A stretch of 64,000 nucleotides of DNA from Branchipolynoe longqiensis (lineage: Eukaryota > Annelida > Polychaeta > Phyllodocida > Polynoidae), in NCBI GenBank assembly GCA_030323885.1, contig CM059197.1, forward strand, positions 27,113,178 to 27,177,177, in the 5' to 3' direction. Under the pieces are notes generated by a model. The model was not told where the DNA came from. It made no database searches and saw only the letters and a program-made list of their open reading frames with translations. The position numbers were made by a program, and so were the translations under genes. Position 1 is the stretch's first letter. Each line of letters starts with the position of its first letter. Below are positions 29,370 through 40,572 of this stretch, piece after piece.

Positions 29370-30112
29370 ATACCCCTGTCACACTACGACGTAACGAGCC
29401 AACGTGAGCCTAACGTGATGATTTTTCGTCATTACGTTGCCGTACGTTGGGTTACGTTATGATGACGTCATAATGACGTTAGAGTGACGTCGAGCTACGT
29501 CATGTTACGTTGTGTTACGTCGGCGCGCGTCAAGGTTTTGAACCTGTTCAAAACTTTCGACGTATCTCGACGTGAAGCCGTTACGTCGGGATGACGTCAC
29601 AATGACGTTAGGTTGACGTTCCGCGATCGTTATAGCAGCGTAAATGACGTTAGAGTCACGTTATGTCACGTCAGACCGACGGCCCGGGTGGGAGCAACGT
29701 GTGGGCAGCATTTTGCACGTTACGGTCACGTTACGGTCACGTTATGGTCACGTTACGGTCACGTTACGGTCACGTTACGGTCACGGTTATGGTAACGTTA
29801 CGGTCACGTTACGGTCACGTTACGGTCACGTTACGGTCACGTTACGGTGGCGTTACGGTCACGTTACGTCCACGTCGCACCCGTTACGGCGACGTTACGC
29901 TCACGTTACACTAACGCCCGGTCACGTCGCCAATTACCCCTCCCCCCCTAACGTTGTCACGTTACAGCTAAGGTCACGACCTACACCGACGTTACTTTCA
30001 CGTTACGCTCACGTCCACAATTTGCATATTACGCCCATAACGTCAACGTAATATAATTATTTTCACGTTCTGCCTACGCTGACGTAGTCACGTCGTAGTG
30101 TGACAGGGCCAT
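29370..30112. mobile_element. Core-palindrome foldback element with 11-bp array
   Basis: CCCTGTCACACTACGACGTA then ACGAGCC on the left, ACGTCGTAGTGTGACAGGG on the right. The core is at 29528-29565 (GTTTTGAACCTGTTCAAAAC). The interior consists of ACGTTA, TGACGT and TTACGTC words and an 11-bp tandem array. It is the same subfamily as 45135-45887, in opposite orientation, sharing an unusual GACGGCCCGGGTGGGAGC segment. Confidence 0.9.
29714..29872. repeat. 11-bp array CACGTTACGGT
   Basis: About 13-14 head-to-tail copies of CACGTTACGGT with few changes, inside the foldback element. The VTLRSRYGH translations are this repeat read in three frames. Confidence 0.95.
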
Positions 30113-30189
30113 ACGATAGGTCATGAGAAAAATAGTTTGCAATGAGATAAAAGAGCTCACATAATTTTGAAATAAACATGATTGCTTAC

Positions 30190-30317
30190 TATTAGGGTTT
30201 AGAGATTTTTTGTAATCGTTACAATGGCAGTATATGGGCGATCGTTTGGGACCCAAATAAAGCGATCGATATAGGGGAGTGGTCGATATGTGGTCGGTTA
30301 GAGAGATTTTACTGTAA
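30190..30317. mobile_element. Mariner-like MITE fragment (AAACCTCTCTAA ends)
   Basis: GGGACCCAAATAAAGCGATCG, GTGGTCGATATG and TTAGAGAGATTTTACTGTA match the complete copy at 50428-50625 in reverse order. The left end is degraded. Confidence 0.7.
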
Positions 30318-30474
30318 TTGGTTATTATTATTATTTCTAATCGAAGCTTCGGATTGGGGGGGGGGGAGGGGGGCTTTATCACTATCGGGGAGAATTCATC
30401 ACAAGGTCAAGTAACTTTGACCGTGGGAATCTGCAGGTCATTTCTCCTTGACCAGTAATAAGTTTTGTTTGTTT
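30318..30474. other. Short unassigned stretch
   Basis: G-run at 30356-30373. The ATTCATCACAAGGTCAAGTA words recur at 41631-41650, so a small dispersed repeat is likely. Confidence 0.45.
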
Positions 30475-30818
30475 GTTGTTGTTTTACATCCTAAGAACAT
30501 CTAAGGTCATATCAGGACAGGTACCGATTCCTGACAGTGCACACTCATGGCAACTTTATAGTGCTGCCCCACTGGGAAATCAGGCCACCAGCACCATGAC
30601 CCGATATCCCACTCAGGCACATTATCCTGAAACTGAGCCAACCAGTCCTTGCCTTATCCTATTAATGCCGAGCATCAGGCTAGGAAGCGACAAGTATAAT
30701 TGTTTAAGTCATTTGTTTGACTCGATCAGGGATCAAACCCACAAACTCATGGGTTTGGATCTTCCGATCTCCCAAAACAGGAGACGGACGCTCTACTCAT
30801 TTGGCCGCCCCCTCTGGT
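30475..30818 (-). mobile_element. SINE-A with head 2
   Basis: Tail GTTGTTTTACATCCTAAGAA, full body, and head 2 end (AGGAGACGGACGCTCTACTC, then ATTTGGCCGCCCCCTCTGGTC). Confidence 0.9.
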
Positions 30819-31116
30819 CACCAGCAATAAGCATCGACACCAGTGTAAGTTTATGTTGCTAGACACTCCCCTGGGCACCCATATTGTTATAACCTTGTTT
30901 CTTGTATAAGACAACATTTTTCATTAGAACTCGTAAAGACAGTGCATCGGCATTGGTACCATATATCTTGGGAAAAATAAAAGCAATATGAACAATACAA
31001 AAAAAAAGGCAAAACAAAACGGAACAAAAGTTGGACATGTAGAACCAAACCCAGATAGGTATTTTCGTGTCGAATCTCATCATATAGTACGGTATGGACG
31101 ATCCAACGATGGACTA
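30819..31116. other. Unassigned stretch
   Basis: No recognised feature. Frames on both strands lack recognisable domains. Confidence 0.4.
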
Positions 31117-31774
31117 ATGGTGCTGTCACATTACGATGCTTCGCGCCAACATATGAGATTTTTTGCCGCTACGTCAGGATACGTCAGTATGCGTTACGTG
31201 CACGTTAAGTGCGCGTTATTAGACGTCAATGTACGTCGACGTTGATACGGCGTCGCATGTCAGGGGGTCGGAAAAGTTGTGCATGCAGAAAACTTTCGAC
31301 GTATGACAACGTTTGATGTGTGGATTTTACATACGCTGTATGTTATGTAAGCACTAGGTGTACATTGATGTACATTAGACATACATTAGTCAAACATTGT
31401 TCACTATGATGCACTACGTTGACCTACTTTAAAGGCAGTGGAAATGTACCGTCCGCATACTGACAATGTATGGATAACATACACCCTAATGTACGTCCAA
31501 CGTACGTTTAGCATTTCTCCAGCATGTCTTAATGTATGTAATGTATGATGCATAGTTCTGGTGATCGAATAACGTATGTAACGTTCACTGGTGTTCTGTG
31601 AATGTACCGTGAGCGTAATTTGAACATTTTTCACGGGAGGTATGTTAGCCATACATTGGTCATACGTTGGCCACACGCTGTCCAACTTTTCCCCCCGCGC
31701 CAAAAAGTTTGACCTATCTCGATGTAAAAAAGTGATTTCGCGCTGGCGAGATACGTCATAATGTGACGGGCCAT
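31117..31774. mobile_element. Core-palindrome foldback element (ACGTATG/TACATT word)
   Basis: ATGGTGCTGTCACATTACGA then TGCTTCGCGCC on the left, inverted as GGCGAGATACGTCATAATGT then GACGGGCCAT on the right. The core is at 31269-31300 (GTTGTGCATGCAGAAAACTT). The interior is dominated by ACGTA, GTATGTTA and TACATTAG words. Confidence 0.8.
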
Positions 31775-32071
31775 AAGCACCATGATAACATGATTAACAG
31801 CAGGCTGTTGGTGATGTAGACTCAGCATGGCATTGTTGACAGTTGTTGCCTCGGGCTAGCCCTACTGCAGACTGAGAAGCTTTGTGACACTAATAGGTGA
31901 CCACAGTGTCACATGGCTGGACAGTGCAAGGCGCCCTGCTGCAGGGCACAATGCGCACTAATAGCAACTGTCAAAGCATCAACCAACTGTCAACACGTGG
32001 CTTCGGGGTAAGCAATCACAGCGGCGACACGACGGGACAAACTTATATGATGTTGGTCTCCTGCCGAAACG
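31775..32071. other. Unassigned stretch
   Basis: Nothing recognised. Confidence 0.4.
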
Positions 32072-32510
32072 TTGGTTGTTGGAATTTTTGCCTCCTGGCA
32101 ACATCTAAGGTCATATCAGGAGGAGTACTGACTTGTGACAGTGCGCACTCATGGCGATCTTATAGTGATGTCCCACTGGGAGATCAGGCCACCAGCACCA
32201 TGACCCAATAGCCCACTCAGTCACATTATCCTGACACTGAGCTAACCAGTTCTTGCACTATCCTATTCATGCCGAGCGCCAGGCTAGTAAGCGACAAGTA
32301 TCAATTTTGTAAGTCATTTGTTTGATTCGACAGGGAATGACACCCCCGATCTCCCGCATGGGAGGCCTGCACTCTACCGATTATGGTATCGTTGGCATGG
32401 TATCCCAGAGGGCCAGCACTATAAAGTCGCGGGGAGCGCGCATGGTCAGAAGTCCGAACCTTTCATTGTATGACCTTAGATGTTGCTGGCACGGAACCCC
32501 CCAAATGAAT
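32072..32510. mobile_element. SINE-A pair: minus copy then plus 3' fragment
   Basis: 32072-32388 is a near-complete minus copy ending in head 1 (GGGAGGCCTGCACTCTACCG). 32392-32510 is a plus-strand body and tail fragment (GCCAGCACTATAAAGTCGCG to GACCTTAGATGTTGCTGGCA). Together they make an imperfect palindrome. Confidence 0.85.
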
Positions 32511-32859
32511 CAGTAAGCTATAACTGTGTATATACTGCAGTCACACATAACTCACATGCAGGGCGGTGAATGGGCAGCGCTGGCGAAGCTCAGTGCACCG
32601 GGAGGCTACGCTGACACCGGGATGTGTACTTAATCTGGCTAATGATGAAGCCTGCCAGTGCTGTCCCATTGTCTGCCCTATGTTTGAGTTGATGCCCACT
32701 GTGTGGTTCCACCTATGACATCATTCATGTGTCATCTTCTTGTCAAGTATGGGACCTGTTGGACTAGCAGCGATCCACTAAATTTTAAATATGTCACCTC
32801 GTTGTTTATTGGACAGCGCGTTTGAAGGGATCCTGCTAGCAGTAAGGTCGCTTTGTCAA
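32511..32859. other. Unassigned stretch
   Basis: Nothing recognised. Confidence 0.4.
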
Positions 32860-33790
32860 ATTTACATAACTATATTAATAACATTAACAACATTGACAAA
32901 AGTGACAACACTCACAACATTGACAACTGTGACAACAGTGACAATAGTGACAACAGTGACAGCAGTGACAGCAGTGACAGAAGAGATAGTAGCAACGGTA
33001 ACAACGGTAGCAACGGTAGCAACAGTAGCAACATTAGCATCAATACATACAACAGCAACAATACCAACAGTGACAGTAATAAATGCAATAATAATAGTAA
33101 CAGTAATAACAGTAATAACAGTAATACAGTAATGACAGTTATAACAGTAATGCAGTAGTAACAGTAATAACAGTAGTAACAGTAATAACAGTAATATCCG
33201 TAATAACAGTAATAACGACAGTAACAGCAGCAACAACAGTAATATCAGTAACACCAGTAACAGCAGTAACAGCAGTAACAGTAGAAACATTAATAACAGT
33301 AATAACATCAGTAACAGTAGCAACAGTAGTAACATTAATAACATCAGTAACACGAGTAACAGTAATATCAGTAATTACAGTAATAACAGTAATACCAGTA
33401 ATACCAGTAATAACAGTAATACCAATAATATCAATACTGCCAGTACTACAGTAATACCAGTAATACCAGTAATACCAGTAATACCAATAATATCAATAAT
33501 ACCAGTAATACAGTAATAACAGTAATACCAATAATACCAGTAATAACAGTAATACCAATAATATCAATAACACCAGAAATACAGTAATAACAGTAATACT
33601 AGTTACCATATCAATAAGATAAAGATCAATAATATCAATTATACAATATCAATAATATCAATATCAATCAAATCAATCAAATCAATCAAATCAATAATAC
33701 CAATATTATCAATATATCAATATCTATATAACATCAATACTATCAATAATAGCAATGCTACCAATAATACAAATGGTATCAATAACATTA
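32860..33790. repeat. Trinucleotide array, AACAGT / AATACCAGT / AATATC
   Basis: About 930 bp of three-base-periodic sequence. ACAGTG units at the left grade into AACAGTAAT, then AATACCAGT, then ATCAATA. It reads as poly-S/N or poly-L on translation, with no gene. Confidence 0.95.
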
Positions 33791-34221
33791 AGAATATTAA
33801 CAATAATATGGTTCCAAATCATTGTGCAGGATAGCACCGAGGGAAAAGGTCTCATACAATAATAATTCCACTGCCAGGCTGACCCCTGCTGGCAGGGAAA
33901 GCACGAATCGTGTGGGTAGCAGCTCACTGTGCATGATTCACGAAAAGAATATGAAGAGTTCGGGCGCAAAACCCCATAAGAGCCAATCTAAAAATTGAAC
34001 TAAAATAACAGATGTTTACCTGAGAATAATTTGAATTCTCACTAATTCCACTTTTCTTATGATGACATGAGTATGGAGCAATGAACACACACATAGGAAT
34101 GTTACCAAATTAATTTGTTCAAGGTTTAATTCCAATGTTTTTTCGAATTTGTTGAATGGCGTTTACGGGGTTTTGCACGTGAACTCTTCATATATATATA
34201 AACCAACGCCGTTTTGGTGGT
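33791..34221. other. Unassigned stretch
   Basis: Unique-looking AT-rich sequence. Nothing recognised. Confidence 0.4.
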
Positions 34222-34765
34222 TGACAAACGTTATTGTTGGCTGGTGCTTTACATCCTAATAACAACAAAGGTCATATCAGGATGTGTCCCTACTTGTGAC
34301 AGTTTACACTCATGCTGATTTTATAGTGCTGCCCAACACCATGACCTGATATTCCAAACAGTCACATTATCCTGATGGTGAGCAAACCAGTTGGTGCCCT
34401 ATCCCAGTTTTGCTAAGTGCCAGGCTAGGTAGCATCAAACATCAATTTTGTAGTGATTGCTTTGACTCGGCCGAGGTTAGAAGTTGTGACATCCCACACT
34501 GGAAGTCGGCGAGTGAGCACTGATTTTATAGTGCTGCCCAACACCATGACCTGATATTCCAAACAGTGACATTATCCTGATGGTGAGCAAACCAGTTGGT
34601 GCGCTATCCCAGTTTTGCTAAGTGCCAGGCTAGGTAGCATCAAACATCAATTTTGTAGTGATTGCTTTGACTCGGCCGAGGTTAGAAGTTGTGACATCCC
34701 ACACTGGAAGTCGGCGAGTGAGCACTCTCAGTCTTACCAATTCGGACACCCTGTCTGGGCATTGG
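34222..34765 (-). mobile_element. SINE-A with internal 205-bp tandem duplication
   Basis: A minus SINE in which the stretch from CTGATTTTATAGTGCTGCCC to GTCGGCGAGTGAGCA occurs twice head to tail (34315-34519 and 34520-34724), differing at only a few bases. The duplication postdates the insertion and is recent. Confidence 0.9.
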
Positions 34766-34807
34766 TTGCCTCCTGCATTGGGGCCCCCGCTCATTCTCCT
34801 AACTGAC

Positions 34808-35137
34808 CAAACGCGGTGGCTGAGTCAGGAGAGCACAGGCCTCCCGTGCAAAAGGTCAGGAGTTCAAATCCCGGTCGACTCAAACCAATGACTTACAAAA
34901 TTGATACTCGTCACTTCGTAGTCAGGTGCTCGGCATTAATAGGTTACCACAAAGACTCGTCTGCTTGGTGTCAGGATAATGTGACTCACTGGGATATAAA
35001 GTCATGATGCTGGCAGCCTGGTCTTCCAGTGGGGCAGCACTACAAAGTGCCATGAGTGTGCACTGTCACAAGTCGGTACCCATCGTGATATGACCTTAGA
35101 TGTTGCCAGGACATACAACTCCAACAACCAACCATCT
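34808..35137 (+). mobile_element. SINE-A with head 1, full length
   Basis: ACGCGGTGGCTGAGTCAGGA (A box), AGGAGTTCAAATCCCGG (B box), then linker, body and tail to CAACAACCAACC. A good reference for the head 1 type. Confidence 0.95.
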
Positions 35138-35311
35138 GTCACTAGTGTCAGTGCTCTCAGCATCAGTGACAACATAGTCCCGAGTCCAGGATATGGTAAA
35201 CTGCCAAGGACACATCAAGGTCAAGTGGATAGGTTATATACACTGCCCTGCCAAGTTCTGGACAGTTTAAACACGTATAATATACAATGTGTGCTCAGTG
35301 TAAGGGCGGTG
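35138..35311. other. Short unassigned stretch
   Basis: Nothing recognised. Confidence 0.4.
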
Positions 35312-35667
35312 TTAAAGCTGCATAGTCCAATGAAATATCAAATTTTCAAAACCAAACCAAATATCTAGATTTAATTTTACATATCTAACTTAGATGCTGA
35401 TGCACTTATTAAGCATTTGTTTCTGTGTAGAAGGCAATACTGAGTCAATTTAACAGAACCTCTTACTGCAGAAGTCTATGTTGTCAGAGTTTTGGCAAGC
35501 TTGTCAAAACTACTTTTCCATCTTTGCACTCAAAATATCTCAAAAGTTTACCATTCAAAATAAAAGTAAATTTGAACTAATGTAAAGTAGATAATAGTGA
35601 TCGATCTAATATATTTATCTCAGAAAAAAATACAGAAATTCAAAACCATCGGACTATGCAACTTTAA
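35312..35667. mobile_element. TTAA-MITE, complete
   Basis: TTAAAGCTGCATAGTCCAATG to CATCGGACTATGCAACTTTAA, 356 bp, highly similar to 11331-11685 and 47428-47784. Confidence 0.95.
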
Positions 35668-35694
35668 TAAAACAAAGAGGAACAAAAGTGGTTA

Positions 35695-36010
35695 TGGTTG
35701 CATTGTCCGACGGTTTTGAGTTTCTGCTATTTTGTGTGTGTTTTTTTAAAGATAAATTATATGAGGTTGATTGTTATAATCAAGATTACTTTAGTTTGAA
35801 ACAACATGTCATTCGGAGATATTTTAAGTGAAAATATGACAACTTAATTTTGGTGTGCATTACAAAATTTGGAGACCATAAACTTCAGTCAGAAAAGGTT
35901 TTATTAAACCGATTTAGTATCCCCTCATATGCATCAATAAATGCTTAATAAGTGCACTGGTTTCTAAGCAGACTATATAGGATCATATACAAATAAGTGT
36001 TGCAATTATT
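35695..36010. mobile_element. TTAA-MITE, diverged fragment
   Basis: GGTTGCATTGTCCGACGGTT, GATTGTTATAATCAAGATTAC and AAACTTCAGTCAG, then ACTGGTTTCTAAGCAGA follow the family order. Both ends are worn. Confidence 0.7.
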
Positions 36011-36054
36011 AAAAATGGTTGCTTCCAGTGGTCTGTGCAGTTAACAGACCCTTG

Positions 36055-36404
36055 TTTGTTTGTTGTGTTACGTCTTTGCAACATATAAGGTCAAATCAGG
36101 ACGGGTATTGACTTGTGACAGTGCGTGCTCATCACAACTATGTAGTGCTGCCCCACTGGGAAATCAGGCCACCGGTACCGTGAGCTGATATCCCACTTAG
36201 TCACATTATCCTGACACTGAGTCACCCAATCCTTGCCCTATCCTAATAGTGCCGAGCACCCAGCTAGGGAGCGACAAGTATCAATTCTTAAGTCATTGGT
36301 TTGACTTGACCAGGGTTCGAAACCACAAACCCATGGGTTAGGATCCCCCGATCTCCCAAAACAAGAGTAGGATGGTCAACTCATTTGGCCATCCCGTCTG
36401 GTCC
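36055..36404 (-). mobile_element. SINE-A with head 2
   Basis: Tail GTTGTGTTACGTCTTTGCAA, full body, and head 2 (GTTCGAAACCACAAACC, then CATTTGGCCATCCCGTCTGG). Confidence 0.9.
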
Positions 36405-36600
36405 GTTAACAAACCTAGTTGCTGAGACATTGAAATAGAATGAAATGTTGGCGGGTCTGCTCCATTAACTTGTTCCTTGAACTGTGCACTCTCTGATGTT
36501 TCCCGGTTGTTAAGCCTAGCCGCGTCGAACCCCCTCAGGCAGCGCTTTTAGAGAACACATAGTTCTAATTGTTCACCCATAGAACATACTTGTACTGAGG
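36405..36600. other. Short unassigned stretch
   Basis: Nothing recognised. Confidence 0.4.
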
Positions 36601-37450
36601 ACACCGGGTGTGATGGCCAAATGACTAAGACAGGAAAGGCCCGGTCACATAGCTGTTAGTGGACATAGTGATCTGCAGGATAGATTAACGTGGGTCAAAC
36701 GTGGTGTAAGTATGTTAAACTACGTTGAAATATGGCAGGTTTTGGTATGGATAAATACGTTATGGTATGGATAAATACATTATGGTATGGATGCCGGGAC
36801 GTTCAACTACTTTAGCCTCCACTATGTTCATCTACGTCCAATAACTGCTATGTTACCAGGGCTTGATTCAAGTATGCTAGAGTACGCTAGAGGATGCAAG
36901 AGTATGCTAGAGTATGCCAGAGTACATTAGTATCACAGAGGCAAATTCAGCCTCTAACATACCGGTCTTTTGAACATGTCCAAAACTTAAATCGGAGATA
37001 ACGGCTCACCCACATTATTACCAAGTTAACATCACAGACCAAGTATGGATGCCGGTATCTTAAACTACGTTCAACTATGTTCAACTACGTTCACCTACTT
37101 TCAACTATATTAGCCTCCAGTACGTTCAACTACGTTCACTAACGGCTATGTGAGTGGGGTTTCAGACTAGAAAGACTGGCTGGCATCCCACATGGCTAGG
37201 TTTTCATCATTAACCCCGGCCAACTCAAAGCAATGACTTACCACATTGATAACTGTCGCTACCTAGCTTGGTGCAGGCATTAATGGGATAAGAGAAGGAC
37301 TGGTTAGCTCAGTGTCAGGATAATGTGACTGAGTGGGATATCAGGTCATGGTGCCTGGAGTCTGTTCTCCCATTGGAGCAGCACTAACAAAGTCACCACG
37401 AATATTTATGACCTTAGATATTGCTAGGATGTATAACATCAGCAAGCAAA
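36601..37450 (+). mobile_element. SINE-A, diverged, split by foldback
   Basis: Head 2-like GGTGTGATGGCCAAATGACT at the left. After the foldback come CAACTCAAAGCAATGACTTA, CTCAGTGTCAGGATAATGTG and GACCTTAGATATTGCTAGGA. The host copy is old and the foldback is younger. Confidence 0.7.
36636..37162. mobile_element. Core-palindrome foldback element (TACGTTCAACTA word)
   Basis: CCGGTCACATAGCTGTTAGT then GGAC on the left, inverted as CACTAACGGCTATGTGAGTG then GGG on the right. The core is at 36961-36995 (TTTTGAACATGTCCAAAACT). The interior repeats ATTATGGTATGGATAAATAC, AGTATGCTAGAG and TACGTTCAACTA. Confidence 0.8.
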
Positions 37451-37585
37451 ACAAACAATCTAAGACGGTGATAGAGGTGCAAAGACCCCAGTGACTAATT
37501 AAAAAGCCAACTAGGTGAATACGATAAGTAATCTACAGTGGGTCCTCAGTAATCATGTCATTCACACCACTAACATCCAATTACC

Positions 37586-38003
37586 TAGATAAAAGATTCA
37601 CCCTGTACTTACAGTACAGGGGTGAACGACAACGTAGTCTAAATACGGGAGAAAATAGCTTTAGTATGGAACAAGAAGTAGAATGCCTGGCATCAGTGTC
37701 AAACGGTTACTTATATCAGCACAAAGTTGGTGAAATGGGAGAGAATGCAAAAAGACAAGATGGCGGCCAGAGAAATCCGTCGATTTCACTTTTAAATTGC
37801 ATTAAAGTATATGTTTTATTATATTTTCCAACTCAAAAGTAGCGGGTAAATATGAAGACATATACAAAGAATAAATGTTGCTTCTTAGATTGTGGAATTA
37901 GGCCCTCATAAAGACTCATTTCATTAGCCCGTTTTTTAGACCGTTTTTATATAAGGCTGGTCTTCACCCGTGTACTATAAGTAGCGGGTGAATCTTTTAT
38001 CTA
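37586..38003. mobile_element. MULE-like MITE, copy 1 (9-bp target duplication)
   Basis: TAGATAAAAGATTCACCC on the left and GGGTGAATCTTTTATCTA on the right, 418 bp. Flanks CCAATTACC (37577-37585) and CCAAGTACC (38004-38012) form a 9-bp duplication with one mismatch. TACTTACAGTACAGGGGTGAA next to the left TIR makes a subterminal hairpin. No transposase frame. A 9-bp duplication favours a Mutator-like origin. Confidence 0.9.
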
Positions 38004-38012
38004 CCAAGTACC

Positions 38013-38804
38013 GTGCTACAGCTTTCGAATCTTAGCGCTAAATTAATTCCAGAGGAACTGTACACAAATATTTTAAAAGAATCAAAAACCAACCAGTCCC
38101 TGTTTCATCAAATTCCAACTAATCCGATTCCGACAAACCAGACGTGACTAACAAGATGAATGTTGGCGTGTATTCAATGTGGGCAGTTTTGCTGCTTCAT
38201 TTTGGATGAGCCTTATTTTAATTCGCGCAACTCCATACTCCCCCATATCTTTGGCATAATTACTCGGCGATGTGTTGGTTACACGCTGCCTGCTCTCAGG
38301 CTAGGCGCCTGTGTAAAGCCCATGGGCGGAATTAACACAACAAAACGCCGACGCTTTTCTTTTTTCTTTTCTTCCCCCCCGCCCCCCCCCCCCCGCGGAA
38401 AGGAAGTCTTTAATTTAATCAGGCGTCTCTATGAGCGCAGCGCGCCCTAATCTGATAAGCCATCGATAAACGCGTTATTAATTAAATTGTATATTAATTT
38501 TGGCTGCTCTAATTTGCGACCGAATTATTGGGGGGGGGGGTCTGTGGGTGGGTGTGGGGGGGGGGGGTGAGGGGAGGGGGTGTGGGGGGAGGTAAAACTT
38601 GGGTGAACTCGGCAATTCATGTCCAGTAAAAATGGATTCTTTCAGACGTGCTTCCCCAGATTTGAATTTGAAAGAGACTGTCGCTCCAACTGGGTCCATT
38701 TGCATGTTAATGGTTATATGAATTATTAAATTAATGCAAGGCGGTGTGGGTTTTTTTCTTCTTCATCAGTTTGGTTATTCGGATGATATCACGCACGCAT
38801 ATGA
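38013..38804. other. Unassigned stretch with C- and G-runs
   Basis: C-run at 38374-38394 and G-runs at 38529-38538 and 38560-38567. No gene or recognised element. Confidence 0.4.
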
Positions 38805-38935
38805 ATTATTATTATTATTATTATTATTATAATTCTAATAAGTATGCGTATAGTTGTAGTCGTAGTCGTCGTCATCATCATCTTTATTATCATTATCATC
38901 ATTATCATTATTATCATTATTATTATTATTACAAG
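38805..38935. repeat. (ATT)n/(ATC)n microsatellite
   Basis: ATT repeats, a short TCGTAG patch, then ATC/ATT repeats. Confidence 0.9.
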
Positions 38936-38977
38936 GATTTATACATGGTGTTCGAAGGACAGTGGACTGTGGAGTAC

Positions 38978-39135
38978 ATGTTTGCTCAGTATCAGGATAA
39001 TACGACTGAGTCGGATATCGGGTCATAGTGCCCGCGGCCTGGTATTACAATGGGGCAGCACTATAAAGCCACCATCACTTCACCCTGTCACAAGTCGATG
39101 CCCATAGCGATACAATCCTAAATGGTTTCCAGGAC
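38978..39135 (+). mobile_element. SINE-A body/tail fragment
   Basis: GCTCAGTATCAGGATAATACG, CAATGGGGCAGCACTATAAAG and CACAAGTCGATGCCC; the tail is degraded. Confidence 0.8.
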
Positions 39136-39439
39136 ACCAACTGGCAACAAGCACACACACGCTGCTCGTGTAACATTCAGCAGTGACACAGATCATACAA
39201 TAATTGCTGGTTTGTATTCGCATAATGCATTACACACTAGTTATTATGGTGGGCAGGGTTTCTGGCAGAGGGTAAAATGGGCAAAATTCTGGACCGTTAA
39301 ATTTTCTGAGGGTACAAATCTGTACCCCTAAATTGTTGGGATCATTTTTATTAAAGGTTTCCAAGGAGCCAACGACAACAAAGCCTCCAGACCCCTTTCT
39401 GTATACCCTCAAATTATTTTCTGGCGGAAACCCCGATTG
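39136..39439. other. Unassigned stretch
   Basis: Nothing recognised; it may be part of an older dispersed repeat. Confidence 0.35.
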
Positions 39440-39598
39440 GGAAATAGGAAATATTGCCGCTAAAGCAGGTTTAGAACCCTCACCTCCTACCATTGTAGAG
39501 CTAGCGTGCTAGCCATTACACTAGCTAGGCTCCCTGATGTCCGCACCCTGTCCACACATACCTGTCTATGTGGCTCCTTCCCTTAGAGGTCAGGGCAG
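39440..39598 (-). mobile_element. SINE-D, minus, diverged
   Basis: GCTAGCCATTACACTAGCTA, then GCTCCCTGATGTC, CCTGTCTATGTGGCTCCTTC and AGAGGTCAGGGCAGA match the better copy at 49380-49555. The B box is decayed. Confidence 0.75.
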
Positions 39599-40507
39599 AT
39601 TACTACAATATATTTGGACACGACTCTGACACGAGTTACCTCCTGTACAAAACTACGCAAAGTCGACTCTGCTCTGGGTGCCCAACCCTGATACAAATAA
39701 GTTAATGAGAGCTCCGATTTATAAAGGAAGTGTCATGTGGAATGAGCTCCCAACCAAAACCAGAGAAGCGGGTTCGATCCTTGCCTTTAAAAATGCATAC
39801 AGAGCTCATCTGGTTATTCAGGCCCAAAACCTGACACTGCAAATATATAATACGACCTGGTGAACAACCCATTGACCTCGCCCTCTGTCATGCCTGCTCT
39901 CTCCCTGCGTGTCCGCCCCCCCCTACACATGGACCCCTCTCCCCCATCCACATTTGACAAACAACTATTATAACTCAATGACTCGAGACCCACTACCCCT
40001 ACTTTAGACCCATTACCACCTCTGAATAACTACATCAACCAGCAATGCACACAATATAAACCACTATACATGCACATCATCGCACTATTTAAAGACTAAC
40101 CGTTATTAAAACCAATACAAACACAGCATATGATTTAACCACTAGTGTACATTACTGGACACTCTATCTTGATGCATATACCTTGCACTATGGTGAGTGC
40201 ATTTGCTGTACACTATGCAGCATAGGCTGCTCCCCACTTTCTTTTAGGTTCAGAATGGGTTGTGCTGCACACAATGATGCATATACCTTGCACTATGGTG
40301 AGTACATATGCTGTACACTATGCAGCATAGGCTGCTCCCCCACTTTCTTTTATGTTCAGAATGGGTTGTGCTGCACACAATGCAACACATTCCACTTCCA
40401 CTATGTACAGATGAAATGCGACCACTCCGACGGCTGGAAGACCAGTGCCCCGGCGCTGACAAAATATGTATTCAGATGAATAAAAATATTTACCAAAAAA
40501 AAAAAGA
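39599..40507 (+). pseudogene. LINE 3' end: ORF2 C-terminus plus 3' UTR
   Basis: A frame ending at 39861 encodes SVMWNELPTKTREAGS followed by AFKNAYRAHLV. This is the short motif that closes ORF2 in CR1/L2/Jockey-like LINEs. The 3' UTR contains a 109-bp tandem duplication (about 40171-40382) and ends with GATGAATAAAAATATTTACC, then an A-rich stretch (40495-40506). The AATAAA and A-tail mark a genuine retrotransposed 3' terminus. The 53.7-kb locus has a closely related end. It is severely 5'-truncated and non-functional. Confidence 0.75.
40171..40382. repeat. 109-bp tandem duplication in LINE 3' UTR
   Basis: Both copies run from GATGCATATACCTTGCACTA to GGGTTGTGCTGCACACAATG with few differences. 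Confidence 0.9.
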
Positions 40508-40572
40508 AGTAAGTTTGGCTTCATTTTCACTCTGGCGTGTACAATATAACTGCCACTATCGTCTGTTAGTTA

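Noticed and set aside
29613..30051. Frames with repeated VTLRSRYGH peptides (also at 45196-45613)
   Set aside because: An 11-bp array read in three frames gives the same peptide in every frame, so this is not a protein repeat.
29370..30112. Viral or bacterial inserted sequence, suggested by the unusual composition
   Set aside because: The TIRs, core and array match other elements in the window, and no coding region exists.
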